A DNA stretch of 64,000 bases from Caulobacter sp. (GTDB taxonomy: Bacteria; Pseudomonadota; Alphaproteobacteria; Caulobacterales; Caulobacteraceae). Location: contig JARWZW010000050.1 of the NCBI GenBank assembly GCA_029866155.1, forward strand, positions 58,733 through 122,732, written 5' to 3'. The translations under genes and the position numbers were made by a program. Below, one piece after another: positions 1 to 8,780 of this stretch. Below the pieces are notes generated by a model. The model was not told the origin of the DNA. It made no database searches and saw nothing but the letters and a program-made list of their open reading frames with translations. Positions within the stretch are counted from its first letter, which is position 1, and each line of letters begins with the position of its first letter.

Positions 1-2
1 TG

Positions 3-701
3 CAGGCCTTTTCCGATCCCAGATCCGGTTTAGCGGAGGCCTATACCTCGACCCGGACAGCCCTGCAGTTCGCCTCGTCCAGCGGCGCTCCGCGCAGTCT
101 GTTGATTACCAGCAGCAGACCATCGGAAGGCAAGAGCACGACCTCGACCACCCTGGGGCGTAGTTTCGCCCAGCTGGGTCTGAGCGTCCTCCTGATCGAT
201 GCCGACCTTCGCAACCCCTCCATCCACCGGCTTATGGGCGTCAGCAACGCTGTGGGGCTGAGCAACGTCCTGACGGGCATGGACCTGCAAGCGGTCCTTC
301 AGGACGCTGACCAGCAGGGCCTGCAGGTGGTGAGCAGTGGACCCTTGCCGCCCAATCCTGTGGAACTGCTCGCCGGGCCCCGACTGCTCGATCTTCTCCG
401 TGAGGCCCAGGCCCGGTTCGACATCGTGATCCTCGACGGCCCCCCCATCATTGGCCTTGCCGATGCGCCCATTCTGGCGGCTCGGGCGGCGGCGACCCTG
501 ATCGTCGTGGAGTCCGCCGTGGCGCGGCGCAGCGTTGTACGTATGGCGATCCGTCGCCTGTTTCAGGCGCGCGCCAACATCCTTGGGGCCGTGCTGACCA
601 AGTTCGACGCCCAGACGGCCGGCTATGGTTATGGCTACGGGTACGGCTACGCCTATGCCTACCAGTATGGTCAGAGGCCGCTGCAGAAGAAGGACGCCTG
701 A
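3..701 (+). CDS. Tyrosine autokinase, C-terminal kinase domain (BY-kinase/Wzc family), 5' truncated by window edge
   Basis: The reading frame is open from the window edge (first full codon at base 3), so the gene begins upstream and only the cytoplasmic kinase domain is present. Bacterial tyrosine kinases control polymerisation and export of exopolysaccharide. The fragment opens with EAYTSTRTALQF, the usual lead-in to this domain. Walker A is SSRPSEGKSTTS, Walker A' is VLLIDADLRNPS and Walker B is IVILDGPP. The tail is a tight tyrosine cluster, YGYGYGYGYAYAYQYG, the expected autophosphorylation site. The next gene starts 2 nt after the stop and an O-antigen ligase-type gene follows, which fits an EPS operon. 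Any N-terminal chain-length (Wzz) domain would lie outside the window. Confidence 0.93.
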   Translation, partial: QAFSDPRSGLAEAYTSTRTALQFASSSGAPRSLLITSSRPSEGKSTTSTTLGRSFAQLGLSVLLIDADLRNPSIHRLMGVSNAVGLSNVLTGMDLQAVLQDADQQGLQVVSSGPLPPNPVELLAGPRLLDLLREAQARFDIVILDGPPIIGLADAPILAARAAATLIVVESAVARRSVVRMAIRRLFQARANILGAVLTKFDAQTAGYGYGYGYGYAYAYQYGQRPLQKKDA

Positions 702-703
702 CT

Positions 704-1972
704 GTGGACGATGCGGCAGCACGGAACGGGCCTGGCCCGGCGCGGCCGCACTCCGGTCCCCGGCTTGCCAGGCTGGCGACCGCCGTGCTCGTCCTGGCCT
801 GTGGTCTTCTCATGTATCGGGCTCTTCAGACCCCCAGGGCTGATGAGGACCGGACCGTCCCCCTTTTGCTGTTCCGGCGGGCAGGCCCGGTCTACGCCCT
901 GCCGATCGACCGGCAAGGCCCTGAAGACATAGCCGCGCGCAAGGCGGCCGTGCGGAGACTGGAGCGGAATCCCTATGACACTGAAGCCCTGACCACCCTC
1001 GCGGCGCTCGCTGGCCAGGGCGGCGAGGGGGCCTCACAGTCGAAACTTGTCCATCAACTGTCGCGGATCACACGCCGGAGCACGGCCGGGGAAGTCTGGC
1101 TTTTTCAGGAGGGGCTTCAGTCAGGTCGGTATGATCAGGCCATCCGGTCCCTCGACCTGCTGGCGCGCCGCAAGGCGGTAGGTGGGTCGCTGCTGGCCTT
1201 CGAGCTTTCCACAGTCATAGACCAGCCTGGGGCTCGCCGGGCCCTGTCGACGGTGCTGCTGCAAGATCCGGCCTGGGGGCCCGACCTTCTGAGACGTCTT
1301 TCGCAGGCTGCGCCGCCGGACTCGGTGGATTCCCTGCTGATCGAAATGACGAGGAGCGGCAAGCTGCTGGACGATGCTCTGGTCGAGCCCGCCTTGAGGC
1401 GTCATGTTTCAGGCCGAGACTATCCAGCGGCGCGTCGGCTCTGGACCGTGATCTACTCTTCGGGCGCCAACCGGAACCGGGTCCATGATGGCGGCTTCGA
1501 TGGACTGGCCGGCCCTCCGCCTTTCAATTGGCAGGTTGCTACTCCGGGGGGAGGTCTGTCGCTGTGGAAACCGGACCCCGGCGATGTCCCCGGATTCCTG
1601 ACAGCGCGACATGACCTCTTCGGCAGTTCAGCGCCCCTGATCAGCCAACTGCTGTTCCTGCCGGCCGGCTCTTATGAACTGGCGGTCAAGGCGAGGAGTT
1701 TGTCGGGGCAGCCTCACCGACGTTTCAGGCTGGATCTGTCTTGCTTCCCAGGGCCTCGATTGGTGTCGAGTCCCCTGGCCATGGCGCCAGGGGCCTGGCG
1801 GTCAACAGCCTCCCGGTTCGTGGTCCCTGATCGGGACTGCGAGCTGCAGTCGATCCGGGTTCGGCCTGTCACCGGGGAGCGTCCGCAGCCGGTCGAAATC
1901 CAGCTGGACGAGATCGTGATCCAACCCACTGCCGGCCGTCCGGGCGTCCGGGCCGTCCGCGGCGTTCCATGA
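704..1972 (+). CDS. Membrane-anchored protein of unknown function in the polysaccharide operon
   Basis: Encodes 422 residues from a GTG start, with AAGGA about 8 nt upstream and only 2 nt after the kinase stop. Residues about 22-42 form one membrane anchor (LATAVLVLACGLLMYRAL). The middle, about residues 70-250, is helical and looks repeat-like in the TPR manner (ERNPYDTEALTTLAALAG). The C-terminal 150 residues look like a beta-sandwich carbohydrate-binding module (FLPAGSYELAVKARSLSG). The TGA overlaps the next ATG as ATGA, so the genes are probably translationally coupled. The position between an autokinase and an O-antigen ligase suggests a scaffold role in polysaccharide assembly. That is inference; I recognise no named family. 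Confidence 0.85.
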   Translation: MDDAAARNGPGPARPHSGPRLARLATAVLVLACGLLMYRALQTPRADEDRTVPLLLFRRAGPVYALPIDRQGPEDIAARKAAVRRLERNPYDTEALTTLAALAGQGGEGASQSKLVHQLSRITRRSTAGEVWLFQEGLQSGRYDQAIRSLDLLARRKAVGGSLLAFELSTVIDQPGARRALSTVLLQDPAWGPDLLRRLSQAAPPDSVDSLLIEMTRSGKLLDDALVEPALRRHVSGRDYPAARRLWTVIYSSGANRNRVHDGGFDGLAGPPPFNWQVATPGGGLSLWKPDPGDVPGFLTARHDLFGSSAPLISQLLFLPAGSYELAVKARSLSGQPHRRFRLDLSCFPGPRLVSSPLAMAPGAWRSTASRFVVPDRDCELQSIRVRPVTGERPQPVEIQLDEIVIQPTAGRPGVRAVRGVP

Positions 1973-3354
1973 CGTCGCCACGCCTTGCCAACCCATCATT
2001 GTCAGCCGAGGCCCTGTTTGCAGCAGGGCTCGGAATCCTGCTGTCCCTCGCCATGACTCTGGGCGGGTCCAATCAGCAACGGGACGGGCTGATCCTGGTC
2101 CTTGAGCTGTTCGCTCTCGCCCTTTTTCCGGCTGTCGTCTGGCGGTTGATGACCCGCGGAACGGACCGTTCAACCTGGTCGCTGGTTGGACTGGCCGGAT
2201 TCGTCCTTGCTGTGCCCATCGTGCAGCTGGCGCCTCTGCCGGTCGAGGTCTGGACCCATCTGCCAGGCAGAGCGCTGGCGATCGAGACCCTCCAGGCTGC
2301 CGATGCGTCAATCGGCCCTCGTCCGCTGAGACTGGATCCCGATCGGACCTGGGCATCCTTTCTCTGGCTCTGGCCCGGGATCACCCTGGGTCTGGGGGCT
2401 GCGACCATTGATCTGCCCGGTCGCCAGAGGTTGCTTGAACTGGTGTTGGCGCTGTTGGTTCTGGGCTTGGCGCTGGCCGCCCTGCAGGTGACCTGGGGAG
2501 CGAGGCCGCTCCAGCCCGCTGCGGAGGTCCATGCCGGTCTGCCGATCGGTTTCTTCGCCAATCGCAACCATCAGGCCATCGCCCTGGTCGCCGGCCTTCC
2601 CCTGACAGTCTGCCTGGCGGTGTTCCGGGCAAGGTCCAGCGCCTGGAAGCGCCGGGCGGAAGTGACCCTCTACACCGCCCTGTCCGGCCTTCTGGTTATA
2701 GGTGTCGTGGCGACCCGATCCCGAGCTGGCCTGGTGCTGGGCGGACTCGCCCTCTTGATGAGCCTGGCCAGTTTCCTCCGGTTCCGCAGGCGGCCGGACA
2801 GGACCATGGGTGGAGACCTGTGGATCGTTTTAGGGGGCGCCGCTGTCCTCGTTCTGGCCCTCCAGATCGGGGCCGGCGCCGTGCTGGAGCGCTTTGATCA
2901 ACTTGAAACCGGGGAGGGGCGTTTCCAGTCATGGCCAGTGATCCTGGACTTAGCTCGGGAGTTTCAGCCGGCTGGATCCGGAATGGGCAGTTTCGAAGCG
3001 ATTTTCAGTTCCGTGGAGCCGATCGAGATGGTGGAACCGGCCTATCTCAACAACGCCCATAACGATTTCCTTGAGCTGTGGCTCGAGGCTGGGCTGTTGT
3101 TTCCCTTGGGTCTTGTGCTGTTTCTGGCCTGGTTCGCTCCTGCCGCAGTCCGCGCCTTTCGGGATCCGGGCGACCAGGCGGCCGTTGCCCGGGCTGCCGC
3201 CATCGGCCTGCTGTCGCTCCTGCTTCATTCCGTGGTGGACTATCCGCTCAGGACCCAGGCCCTGGCCTGCCTGTTCGCCCTGTTCTGCGGTCTGCTCGCC
3301 CCCTGTCCTGCGAAGCAGGCGGCGGCCCGGGCGATCACCTGTCCCGGGCCATGA
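1969..3354 (+). CDS. O-antigen ligase / polysaccharide polymerase (Wzy/WaaL-like) membrane protein
   Basis: Encodes 461 residues with roughly ten or more hydrophobic segments. The family signature lies late in the protein: NAHNDFLELWLEAGLLFPLG, the conserved HNxFLE-type periplasmic loop followed by a membrane helix. A second conserved piece is FANRNHQAIAL near residue 190. Such proteins join or polymerise undecaprenyl-linked sugar chains at the periplasmic face of the inner membrane. It overlaps the preceding gene by 4 nt (ATGA), so it belongs to the EPS operon. Sequence alone cannot separate ligase from polymerase; next to a tyrosine kinase, polymerase is the likelier role. Confidence 0.85.
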   Translation: MTSPRLANPSLSAEALFAAGLGILLSLAMTLGGSNQQRDGLILVLELFALALFPAVVWRLMTRGTDRSTWSLVGLAGFVLAVPIVQLAPLPVEVWTHLPGRALAIETLQAADASIGPRPLRLDPDRTWASFLWLWPGITLGLGAATIDLPGRQRLLELVLALLVLGLALAALQVTWGARPLQPAAEVHAGLPIGFFANRNHQAIALVAGLPLTVCLAVFRARSSAWKRRAEVTLYTALSGLLVIGVVATRSRAGLVLGGLALLMSLASFLRFRRRPDRTMGGDLWIVLGGAAVLVLALQIGAGAVLERFDQLETGEGRFQSWPVILDLAREFQPAGSGMGSFEAIFSSVEPIEMVEPAYLNNAHNDFLELWLEAGLLFPLGLVLFLAWFAPAAVRAFRDPGDQAAVARAAAIGLLSLLLHSVVDYPLRTQALACLFALFCGLLAPCPAKQAAARAITCPGP

Positions 3355-3367
3355 TGTGCAGGCGTCG

Positions 3368-4822
3368 TCAGGGACGGGAGGCCTGTTCGTAGGCATAGCC
3401 GAGGCCGAGCAGCCGGGCTTCACTCCAGGCCGGACCGACAAAGGACAGCCCGACGGGAAGGCCAGAGACCCGCCCCATCGGAACGGTCAGGTGAGGATAG
3501 CCGGCGACGGCGGCCGCATTGCCGGCGCCGCCGCCCACATAGCGATCCCCCAGGACCGGGTCGATAAGCCAGGAGGGGCCCACGGTTGGCCCGACCAGAG
3601 CGATCAACTGGTTCTCTTTCAGCAGGCTGTCGAGGCCGCCAGCGGCCAGCCTTCGACCTTGGGCCAGGGCGTTGACATAGACCGGATCGGCCAGGCCACC
3701 GGTCGCTTCGGCCTGTTCAAAAAGGTCCTGACCGAACAGGGGCATTTCATCGTCGGCGTGGAGGCGGTTGAAGGCGATCACATCCGCCAGGGTGCGGGTC
3801 TTGACCCTGGCAGGGTCCGTTCCGGCCAGATAGGCATTGAGACCGACCTTCAGTTCGGTCAGCAGCACGACAATCTCATGGCCGCCTATGGAGGAGCGGT
3901 CGGGGAAGTCCTTGATGTCGACCAGGACGGCGCCCCGGCCCCGCAGCACGATCAGGGCCTTCTCGAAGGCCAGGTCGGTAGGGGCGTGAAACCCCGTTGC
4001 ATAGCGCATGACTCCGATCCGGACGCCCTTCAGACTGTCGGATCTGAGGGCTGCAACATAGTCGCTGCGCTGGCTGTCGGCCTGGGCGGTCGCCGGATCG
4101 GAGGGATCGGTTCCTGCCATGGCGGTGAGCAGACGCGCCGCATCGGTGACGGTCGTCGTCATGGGGCCTGCCGTGTCCTGGCTGGCGCTGATTGGGATGA
4201 TGCCGGTGCGCGACACCAGGCCGACGGTGGGTTTCAGACCCACCAGGCCATTGATCGAGGCCGGGCAGGTAATGGACCCATCGGTCTCGGTCCCGATCGC
4301 CGCCTGGGCCAGGCCTGCAGCGACCGCTGCGCCCGAGCCCGCCGAGGACCCGCAGGGACTGCGCGCCGGGTCATGGGGATTGCGGGTCTGGCCGCCCAGG
4401 CCGCTCCAGCCGCTGAGGGACTCTGACGACCTGATGTTGGCCCATTCGGAAAGGTTGGTCTTGCCCAGAATGACCACGCCGGCCGCCCGCAGGCGGGTGA
4501 TCATCGGCGCATCCTTTGTCGGGACATTGTCCTTCAAGGCGAGGGAACCGGCTGTGTTGGGCAGACCGGCAATATCGATGTTGTCCTTGACCAGCAGGGG
4601 CAAGCCGTTCAACGGCGGAGACAGGCTCGCGGCTGTTCGTCGGTCAGCCGCCCCGGCCTCATCAAGTGCGCGAGGATTGATCCAAAGGACCGACCGGATC
4701 TGCGGATCGATCTGCCTGATGGCGTCAAGGTAGCCCCGGGTCCGTTGGGCCGCGGTGGGCTCGGCCGCATGGGCCGCGGCGGAAACACCGACCAGCAGGC
4801 CCAGAATCAAAAGCGCTTTCAT
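3368..4822 (-). CDS. Secreted amidase (amidase signature family)
   Basis: Encodes 484 residues with a signal peptide (MKALLILGLLVGVSAAAHAA). The amidase-signature Ser-cisSer-Lys triad is visible: Lys79 in LLVKDNID, Ser159 in CGSSAGSG and Ser183 in TDGSITCPAS. The 24-residue Ser159-Ser183 spacing matches the family. The fold continues with NGLVGLKPTVGLVSRTG, typical of GatA-like and peptide amidases. Export makes a GatA role in tRNA-Gln amidation impossible; a periplasmic amidase acting on peptide amides or similar compounds is more likely. It is convergent with the EPS operon and 37 nt downstream of the phosphatase gene, possibly in one transcript. The substrate is unknown. Confidence 0.93.
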   Translation of the reverse strand: MKALLILGLLVGVSAAAHAAEPTAAQRTRGYLDAIRQIDPQIRSVLWINPRALDEAGAADRRTAASLSPPLNGLPLLVKDNIDIAGLPNTAGSLALKDNVPTKDAPMITRLRAAGVVILGKTNLSEWANIRSSESLSGWSGLGGQTRNPHDPARSPCGSSAGSGAAVAAGLAQAAIGTETDGSITCPASINGLVGLKPTVGLVSRTGIIPISASQDTAGPMTTTVTDAARLLTAMAGTDPSDPATAQADSQRSDYVAALRSDSLKGVRIGVMRYATGFHAPTDLAFEKALIVLRGRGAVLVDIKDFPDRSSIGGHEIVVLLTELKVGLNAYLAGTDPARVKTRTLADVIAFNRLHADDEMPLFGQDLFEQAEATGGLADPVYVNALAQGRRLAAGGLDSLLKENQLIALVGPTVGPSWLIDPVLGDRYVGGGAGNAAAVAGYPHLTVPMGRVSGLPVGLSFVGPAWSEARLLGLGYAYEQASRP

Positions 4823-4859
4823 TCAAGTTCCCCTGCAATGGCCTGCCCCGGCTGTCCGC

Positions 4860-6011
4860 CTACAAGCAGGGGCGAACAGGTCCTGATCCGGAGCACCTAG
4901 GGCGAAGCGTATCCGTATCCAGCGGCAGGCCAAGGCGGGGCCGGCCATTGACATCCCGCACCTCTATCTGGAGCCGGGGCGCTGCAGGCGTCCAGTCGAT
5001 CGTGATCAGGCCGAAATTCTGTTCCCTCAGGACACTGCCTTGGCGAAGGGCATTGGGGGGCGTCACGGGCCAGACCTCGGTCAGGCCAGATGAGGTCACA
5101 TCCCAGATCGGATAGGGTGTATTGACCGATAGCCGCGAGATTTCGCCGTAGTGGGTGTCGCCACTGATGCAGAACAGGCGCTCGGCCTGTGTCCGACGGA
5201 TGGTGTCGAAGAGACGCTGGTGGTCGTTGGCATAGTTGATCCAGCCCTCCCAGCCGGCGAAATCGGCCAGAACCTGCAGGCTGCTGGCGAGGATGCGCAG
5301 GTCGGCGGGTTGGCGGAGCTGTTGCTCCAGCCAGGCCCATTGCGGTTCTCCCAGCATGGTGGAGGCCGGGTCGGGATCACGGGCATAGGGCCCGGGAACG
5401 GGCTGGCCCGACAGGGTCTTGGCTGCGGCCCAGGTCTTGTAGTCGACGCCGTCCAGCCTGTGGAGCGGGGTCCGGTTCCAGCGCAGGTCGGGCAGGACGA
5501 TCTGGACCTGTCGGCCGGCCGGACCGAAAAGATAGGCGGCGTGGATGCCTTCCCGACTGCGTCTCGGGCTGTCGGCGGGCTCCCCCCAGAAGTCGCAGAA
5601 CTGGCGGCGGGATTCGGCCTTCATAGGATAGTCACCGCCCGCGTCATTCTCGCCGAAATCATGGTCGTCCCAGATGGCGCAGACCGGGACCTTGTCTCTC
5701 AGTTTACGAAAGCCCGGCTTGGCGGCCAGTCTGGCATATTTGGCGCGCATGACTTCGGGATCGCGGGTGTCGGCATAGATGTTGTCGCCGAGGAAGATGA
5801 ACAGGTCCGGCCTGGCTTCCAGAACGGCCTCCCAGATGGGCTGGTCCTTGTCCTGGTTGGCGCAGGAGCCAAAGGCGATCCGAGTCAGGGGTGTCGCAAG
5901 GGCCGGGTGGGGGGCGTCCGGTCCGGCGGCGGTCTGGGTCCGTGCCAGGGCTGGAGACGCGAGGGCCCCGGCGGCCAGGCCAAGTGTGGTTCGGCGGTTC
6001 AGATCGCTCAT
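4860..6011 (-). CDS. PhoD-like alkaline phosphatase/phosphodiesterase, Tat-exported
   Basis: Encodes 383 residues from the ATG at 6011, preceded by AGGA; this start leaves a clean Tat signal (NRRTTLGLAAGALASPALA). An in-frame ATG 15 codons upstream would bury the twin arginine and is rejected. Metallophosphoesterase motifs run in order: AFGSCANQ, DLFIFLGDNIYAD, AIWDDHDFGENDAGG and ISGDTHYGEIS. These supply metal-binding Asp, Asn and His residues of PhoD-type enzymes, which hydrolyse phosphate mono- or diesters in the periplasm, some of them teichoic-acid or phospholipid related. Tat export fits folding with metals in the cytoplasm. It lies between the TonB receptor and the amidase on the same strand, with short gaps. 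Confidence 0.93.
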   Translation of the reverse strand: MSDLNRRTTLGLAAGALASPALARTQTAAGPDAPHPALATPLTRIAFGSCANQDKDQPIWEAVLEARPDLFIFLGDNIYADTRDPEVMRAKYARLAAKPGFRKLRDKVPVCAIWDDHDFGENDAGGDYPMKAESRRQFCDFWGEPADSPRRSREGIHAAYLFGPAGRQVQIVLPDLRWNRTPLHRLDGVDYKTWAAAKTLSGQPVPGPYARDPDPASTMLGEPQWAWLEQQLRQPADLRILASSLQVLADFAGWEGWINYANDHQRLFDTIRRTQAERLFCISGDTHYGEISRLSVNTPYPIWDVTSSGLTEVWPVTPPNALRQGSVLREQNFGLITIDWTPAAPRLQIEVRDVNGRPRLGLPLDTDTLRPRCSGSGPVRPCL

Positions 6012-6095
6012 CCTGGTTCCTGTCTTCTCGCTGGAAATGGCAAGGGCCGGAAGCAAGCTCCCGGCCCCGCCAGATTACCGTCCCGAATGTCGGGC

Positions 6096-8390
6096 CTAGA
6101 AGGCCTTCTTGATGGTGAAGAACACCTGACGCGGCGGGGCGTTCAGGATGGTCTGGGCAAAGCCGCCGGCGTCGTTCTTGGCAAAGCCGCCCGAACCGAT
6201 GGTCGAGATATAGTCTTCGTCGAAGACGTTGGTCACATTGGCCTGGATGTCGAGGCCTTCCAGCCAGGGGTTACCCGAGAAGTGGTAACCCAGGGTCAGG
6301 TCGGTCACGGTATAGGCGTCAACTTCACCCCCGATGTTCTCGTAGGTGTAAAAACGCGAGCCGGTGTAGGACACAGCCAGCTTCGAGAAGAAGCCGTCCC
6401 GGTCGTAGGACAGTTCCGCCTTGAAGAGGTTTTCCGGGGTGTTGACCACGGTCTTGCCGGCGGTCGCCATTTCCACCACGCCCGTCGCCGAGACAACGTC
6501 ATCCTGATACTCGGACTTATTGTAGGCGTAGGAGGCATAGATCGAAAGGTTGTCGGTCAGTTCCAGTTCACCGGCCAGTTCCAGACCATTGGTCTCGACC
6601 GAGCCGACGTTGGAAAGGACTGCCGGCAGTCCGAGGATCGGGGCGGCGGTGCTGGCCGCCAGCAGGCGGTTGTCGAAGGTCACGTGATAGACCGCCGCAA
6701 CGCCCTGGAAGCGGTCGTTGCGATAGCGAAGGCCGCCCTCGAAGGTCTTGGAGGATTCCGGCTCCAGGCTCTTGGAGACGTAGTCGACCACCGACTGACG
6801 CTGTGAGGCGAACGGACCGGCGGTCGCGGCCGAGACATAGGCTGCGACGTTCTCGGTGTAGCCGCCGAACACTTCGATGCCATTGTCGGCCTGATAGACG
6901 AAACCGATCTGGGGCAGGAAGTTATCTTCCGAGTCCAGTTGGCCTTCCATGACGCGGGTCGGGTCGAAGACCTGGACGGTGCTGACTTCGTTCTCGACCT
7001 TGAGGGTCTTGAAGCCGAAGTTGACCTTCAGGGCTTCAGTGATGGCCCAGACGTCCTGCAGATAGAACTGCACGGTGCGGGTCTCGAAGGCGTATTCCCA
7101 CTGGGTGAAGAAGGGGTTGGACTGGAAGCCCAGGGGATCACGCGACGGACGGTTGGCGGTCTCGGCATAGAAGCGACGCGCCTGGTTGAACTCGTTGTTC
7201 TCGACCCAGAAGCCGCCGCTGACCGTGTGTGCGCCGAGATCCAGGGTGACGCCGCCGACAAGGCCCTTGCGGTCGATGTCGTATTCGGTGGTGCGGATCG
7301 ACAGGGGAGCGGCGTTGGAGCCGACCGTGCCATAGCCCGGGCTGGCGAGGTACGGGGTGTACCAAAGGCCCTGGCCTTCGTCAGTGTGGGAATAGGCGGT
7401 GCCCTTGACGGTGACCATCTCGCCGATCGGCAGGTCGAGGCTCAGGCCGGCCAGGTTGTCGTCACGAACGCCGGCGCCGGCGTAGTAGGCGTCGTCAACC
7501 GTACCGAACGGCGCGGGCAAGGGGGTTCCGTTTTGGTAGGCGGCGGCGGCGGCCACGGCCAGGCCCCAGTTGGGCTGGGTGTTGTCCCAGTCGCTGCCCA
7601 GGCGCTTGATAATGTCGAAGGACAGGTCCTGATAGTCCTGCTCGCGACGCTCAGAGCGGTTGTAGAAGGCGGTGATGTCGCCTTCTCCGACCGGCAGCAT
7701 GGCCTTCAGGTCGAACTGGCGCTGCTTTTGCTCGCCGCCGCCCTTCCACTTGTCGGTGTTCTGGTCGGCGTAGGAGACGTAGCCCCGCAGGCCGCCCAGC
7801 GCGTCCAGCTCGCCGCTTTCGAGGCGCAGGAAGGCGCGACGCATGTTGTCCGAACCCATGGTGAGGTTGGCTTGGCCACCGAAGGTGTCGGACGGATCGC
7901 GGGAAAAGAACTGGATGGTGCCGCCCAGATTCGAGCTGGAGGGGTTGGACAGGGCGCCGGCGCCCTGGGCCAGTTCCACCTTACCGATGTCTTCGCTGGC
8001 GATGGCGCGGCTGATATGCAGGCCGTTGTGATTGCCATAGCTCATGTCGCCGAGCGGCACGTTGTCGAGGGTGAAGCCCAGCTGGTTCTGGTTGAAGCCG
8101 CGGATGGAGATGCGGGTCGACCACTCATAGGCGCCGAACGGGTCGGCCGACTGGAAGGTCACGCCGGGCAGCTTGTCCAGGACCTTGAGCGGGCTGACGC
8201 CGGAGACGGACTCGGCGATCTGCGCTTCGCTGACGGTCTGGACCTGGCGGCTTTGGCCCTGGCCGTAGATGACGATGGCTTCGACTTCGTTGGCGCCGTC
8301 GGCATCCGCGCCATCAGCGGCGAAGGCGCCGGGTGCAAAGGCGCTCAGCAGCGCAGCCGCGCCGACGCCGGCAATCAGATTGAGTTTCAT
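6096..8390 (-). CDS. TonB-dependent outer-membrane receptor
   Basis: Encodes 764 residues from the ATG at 8390, with AAGGGGA upstream. The signal peptide is [20 protein letters not shown] and cleavage is expected near AFAADG. The plug domain spans about residues 45-160 ([46 protein letters not shown]). The rest is a 22-strand barrel ending in the usual aromatic residue (VFFTIKKAF). It imports a ligand that cannot be named from sequence. No B12 or iron riboswitch is evident upstream. The phosphatase gene lies 84 nt downstream and may be co-transcribed, which would allow a phosphorus-compound substrate, but this is only a hint. Confidence 0.95.
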   Translation of the reverse strand: MKLNLIAGVGAAALLSAFAPGAFAADGADADGANEVEAIVIYGQGQSRQVQTVSEAQIAESVSGVSPLKVLDKLPGVTFQSADPFGAYEWSTRISIRGFNQNQLGFTLDNVPLGDMSYGNHNGLHISRAIASEDIGKVELAQGAGALSNPSSSNLGGTIQFFSRDPSDTFGGQANLTMGSDNMRRAFLRLESGELDALGGLRGYVSYADQNTDKWKGGGEQKQRQFDLKAMLPVGEGDITAFYNRSERREQDYQDLSFDIIKRLGSDWDNTQPNWGLAVAAAAAYQNGTPLPAPFGTVDDAYYAGAGVRDDNLAGLSLDLPIGEMVTVKGTAYSHTDEGQGLWYTPYLASPGYGTVGSNAAPLSIRTTEYDIDRKGLVGGVTLDLGAHTVSGGFWVENNEFNQARRFYAETANRPSRDPLGFQSNPFFTQWEYAFETRTVQFYLQDVWAITEALKVNFGFKTLKVENEVSTVQVFDPTRVMEGQLDSEDNFLPQIGFVYQADNGIEVFGGYTENVAAYVSAATAGPFASQRQSVVDYVSKSLEPESSKTFEGGLRYRNDRFQGVAAVYHVTFDNRLLAASTAAPILGLPAVLSNVGSVETNGLELAGELELTDNLSIYASYAYNKSEYQDDVVSATGVVEMATAGKTVVNTPENLFKAELSYDRDGFFSKLAVSYTGSRFYTYENIGGEVDAYTVTDLTLGYHFSGNPWLEGLDIQANVTNVFDEDYISTIGSGGFAKNDAGGFAQTILNAPPRQVFFTIKKAF

Positions 8391-8548
8391 TTTGGCTATC
8401 CCCTTTTGGCGGACCGGGCGCGTTGGCGAGATCCGGGCCGGGCGATAGTCGCGGCGCGCGACGGGCCGGAGACGTTTGGGAGACATCTCGCAGACAGAAC
8501 CATGTCGCTTTGGCAACGCCGTGATGTGCTGTTCGTCGAGCCCCGGGT

Positions 8549-8659
8549 TCAGGTCGTCGACCAGGGCCCGCCCATGAGCCAGTTGGCCGTGAGCCAAAGC
8601 AGGAAAAGAACGCCCAGGGCGAAGGCAAGGGAGATGGCCAGGGCCTTAAGGGGTCGCAC
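8549..8659 (-). CDS. Probable 36-residue single-span membrane protein
   Basis: A GTG-initiated frame of 36 codons plus TGA encodes a short basic N-terminus (MRPLKALA), one hydrophobic helix ([18 protein letters not shown]) and a small polar tail ending in GGPWSTT. Third codon positions are largely G or C, as in the neighbouring genes. It sits in the same direction as the TonB receptor, 158 nt upstream of it, and divergent from ettA. The ribosome site is weak (AGCAGG). A longer frame through this region in another register has poor composition and is not favoured. The function is unknown; it could be a membrane microprotein. Confidence is limited by the length. Confidence 0.42.
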   Translation of the reverse strand: MRPLKALAISLAFALGVLFLLWLTANWLMGGPWSTT

Positions 8660-8780
8660 AACTGAACCTGCTCGTTGTTCTTCGTCCGGCAGTCCCCCCC
8701 GCCATTGCCTTCAGGGGCCCCGCTCGCTACATGCGGGCCAACTCCATACACCCGAACCTGACGAGAGCGAGCGCCCCCGC

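Noticed and set aside
3071..4426. 451-codon plus-strand frame across the amidase gene
   Set aside because: Antisense shadow: the amidase on the minus strand has a signal peptide and catalytic triad; this frame has neither.
8391..8548. Possible cobalamin riboswitch upstream of the TonB receptor
   Set aside because: No B12-box or matching stem pattern seen; the leader is short and GC-rich.
6939..8780. Long plus-strand extension in frame with ettA
   Set aside because: Lies opposite the TonB receptor gene. EttA similarity starts only at the ATG at 8781.
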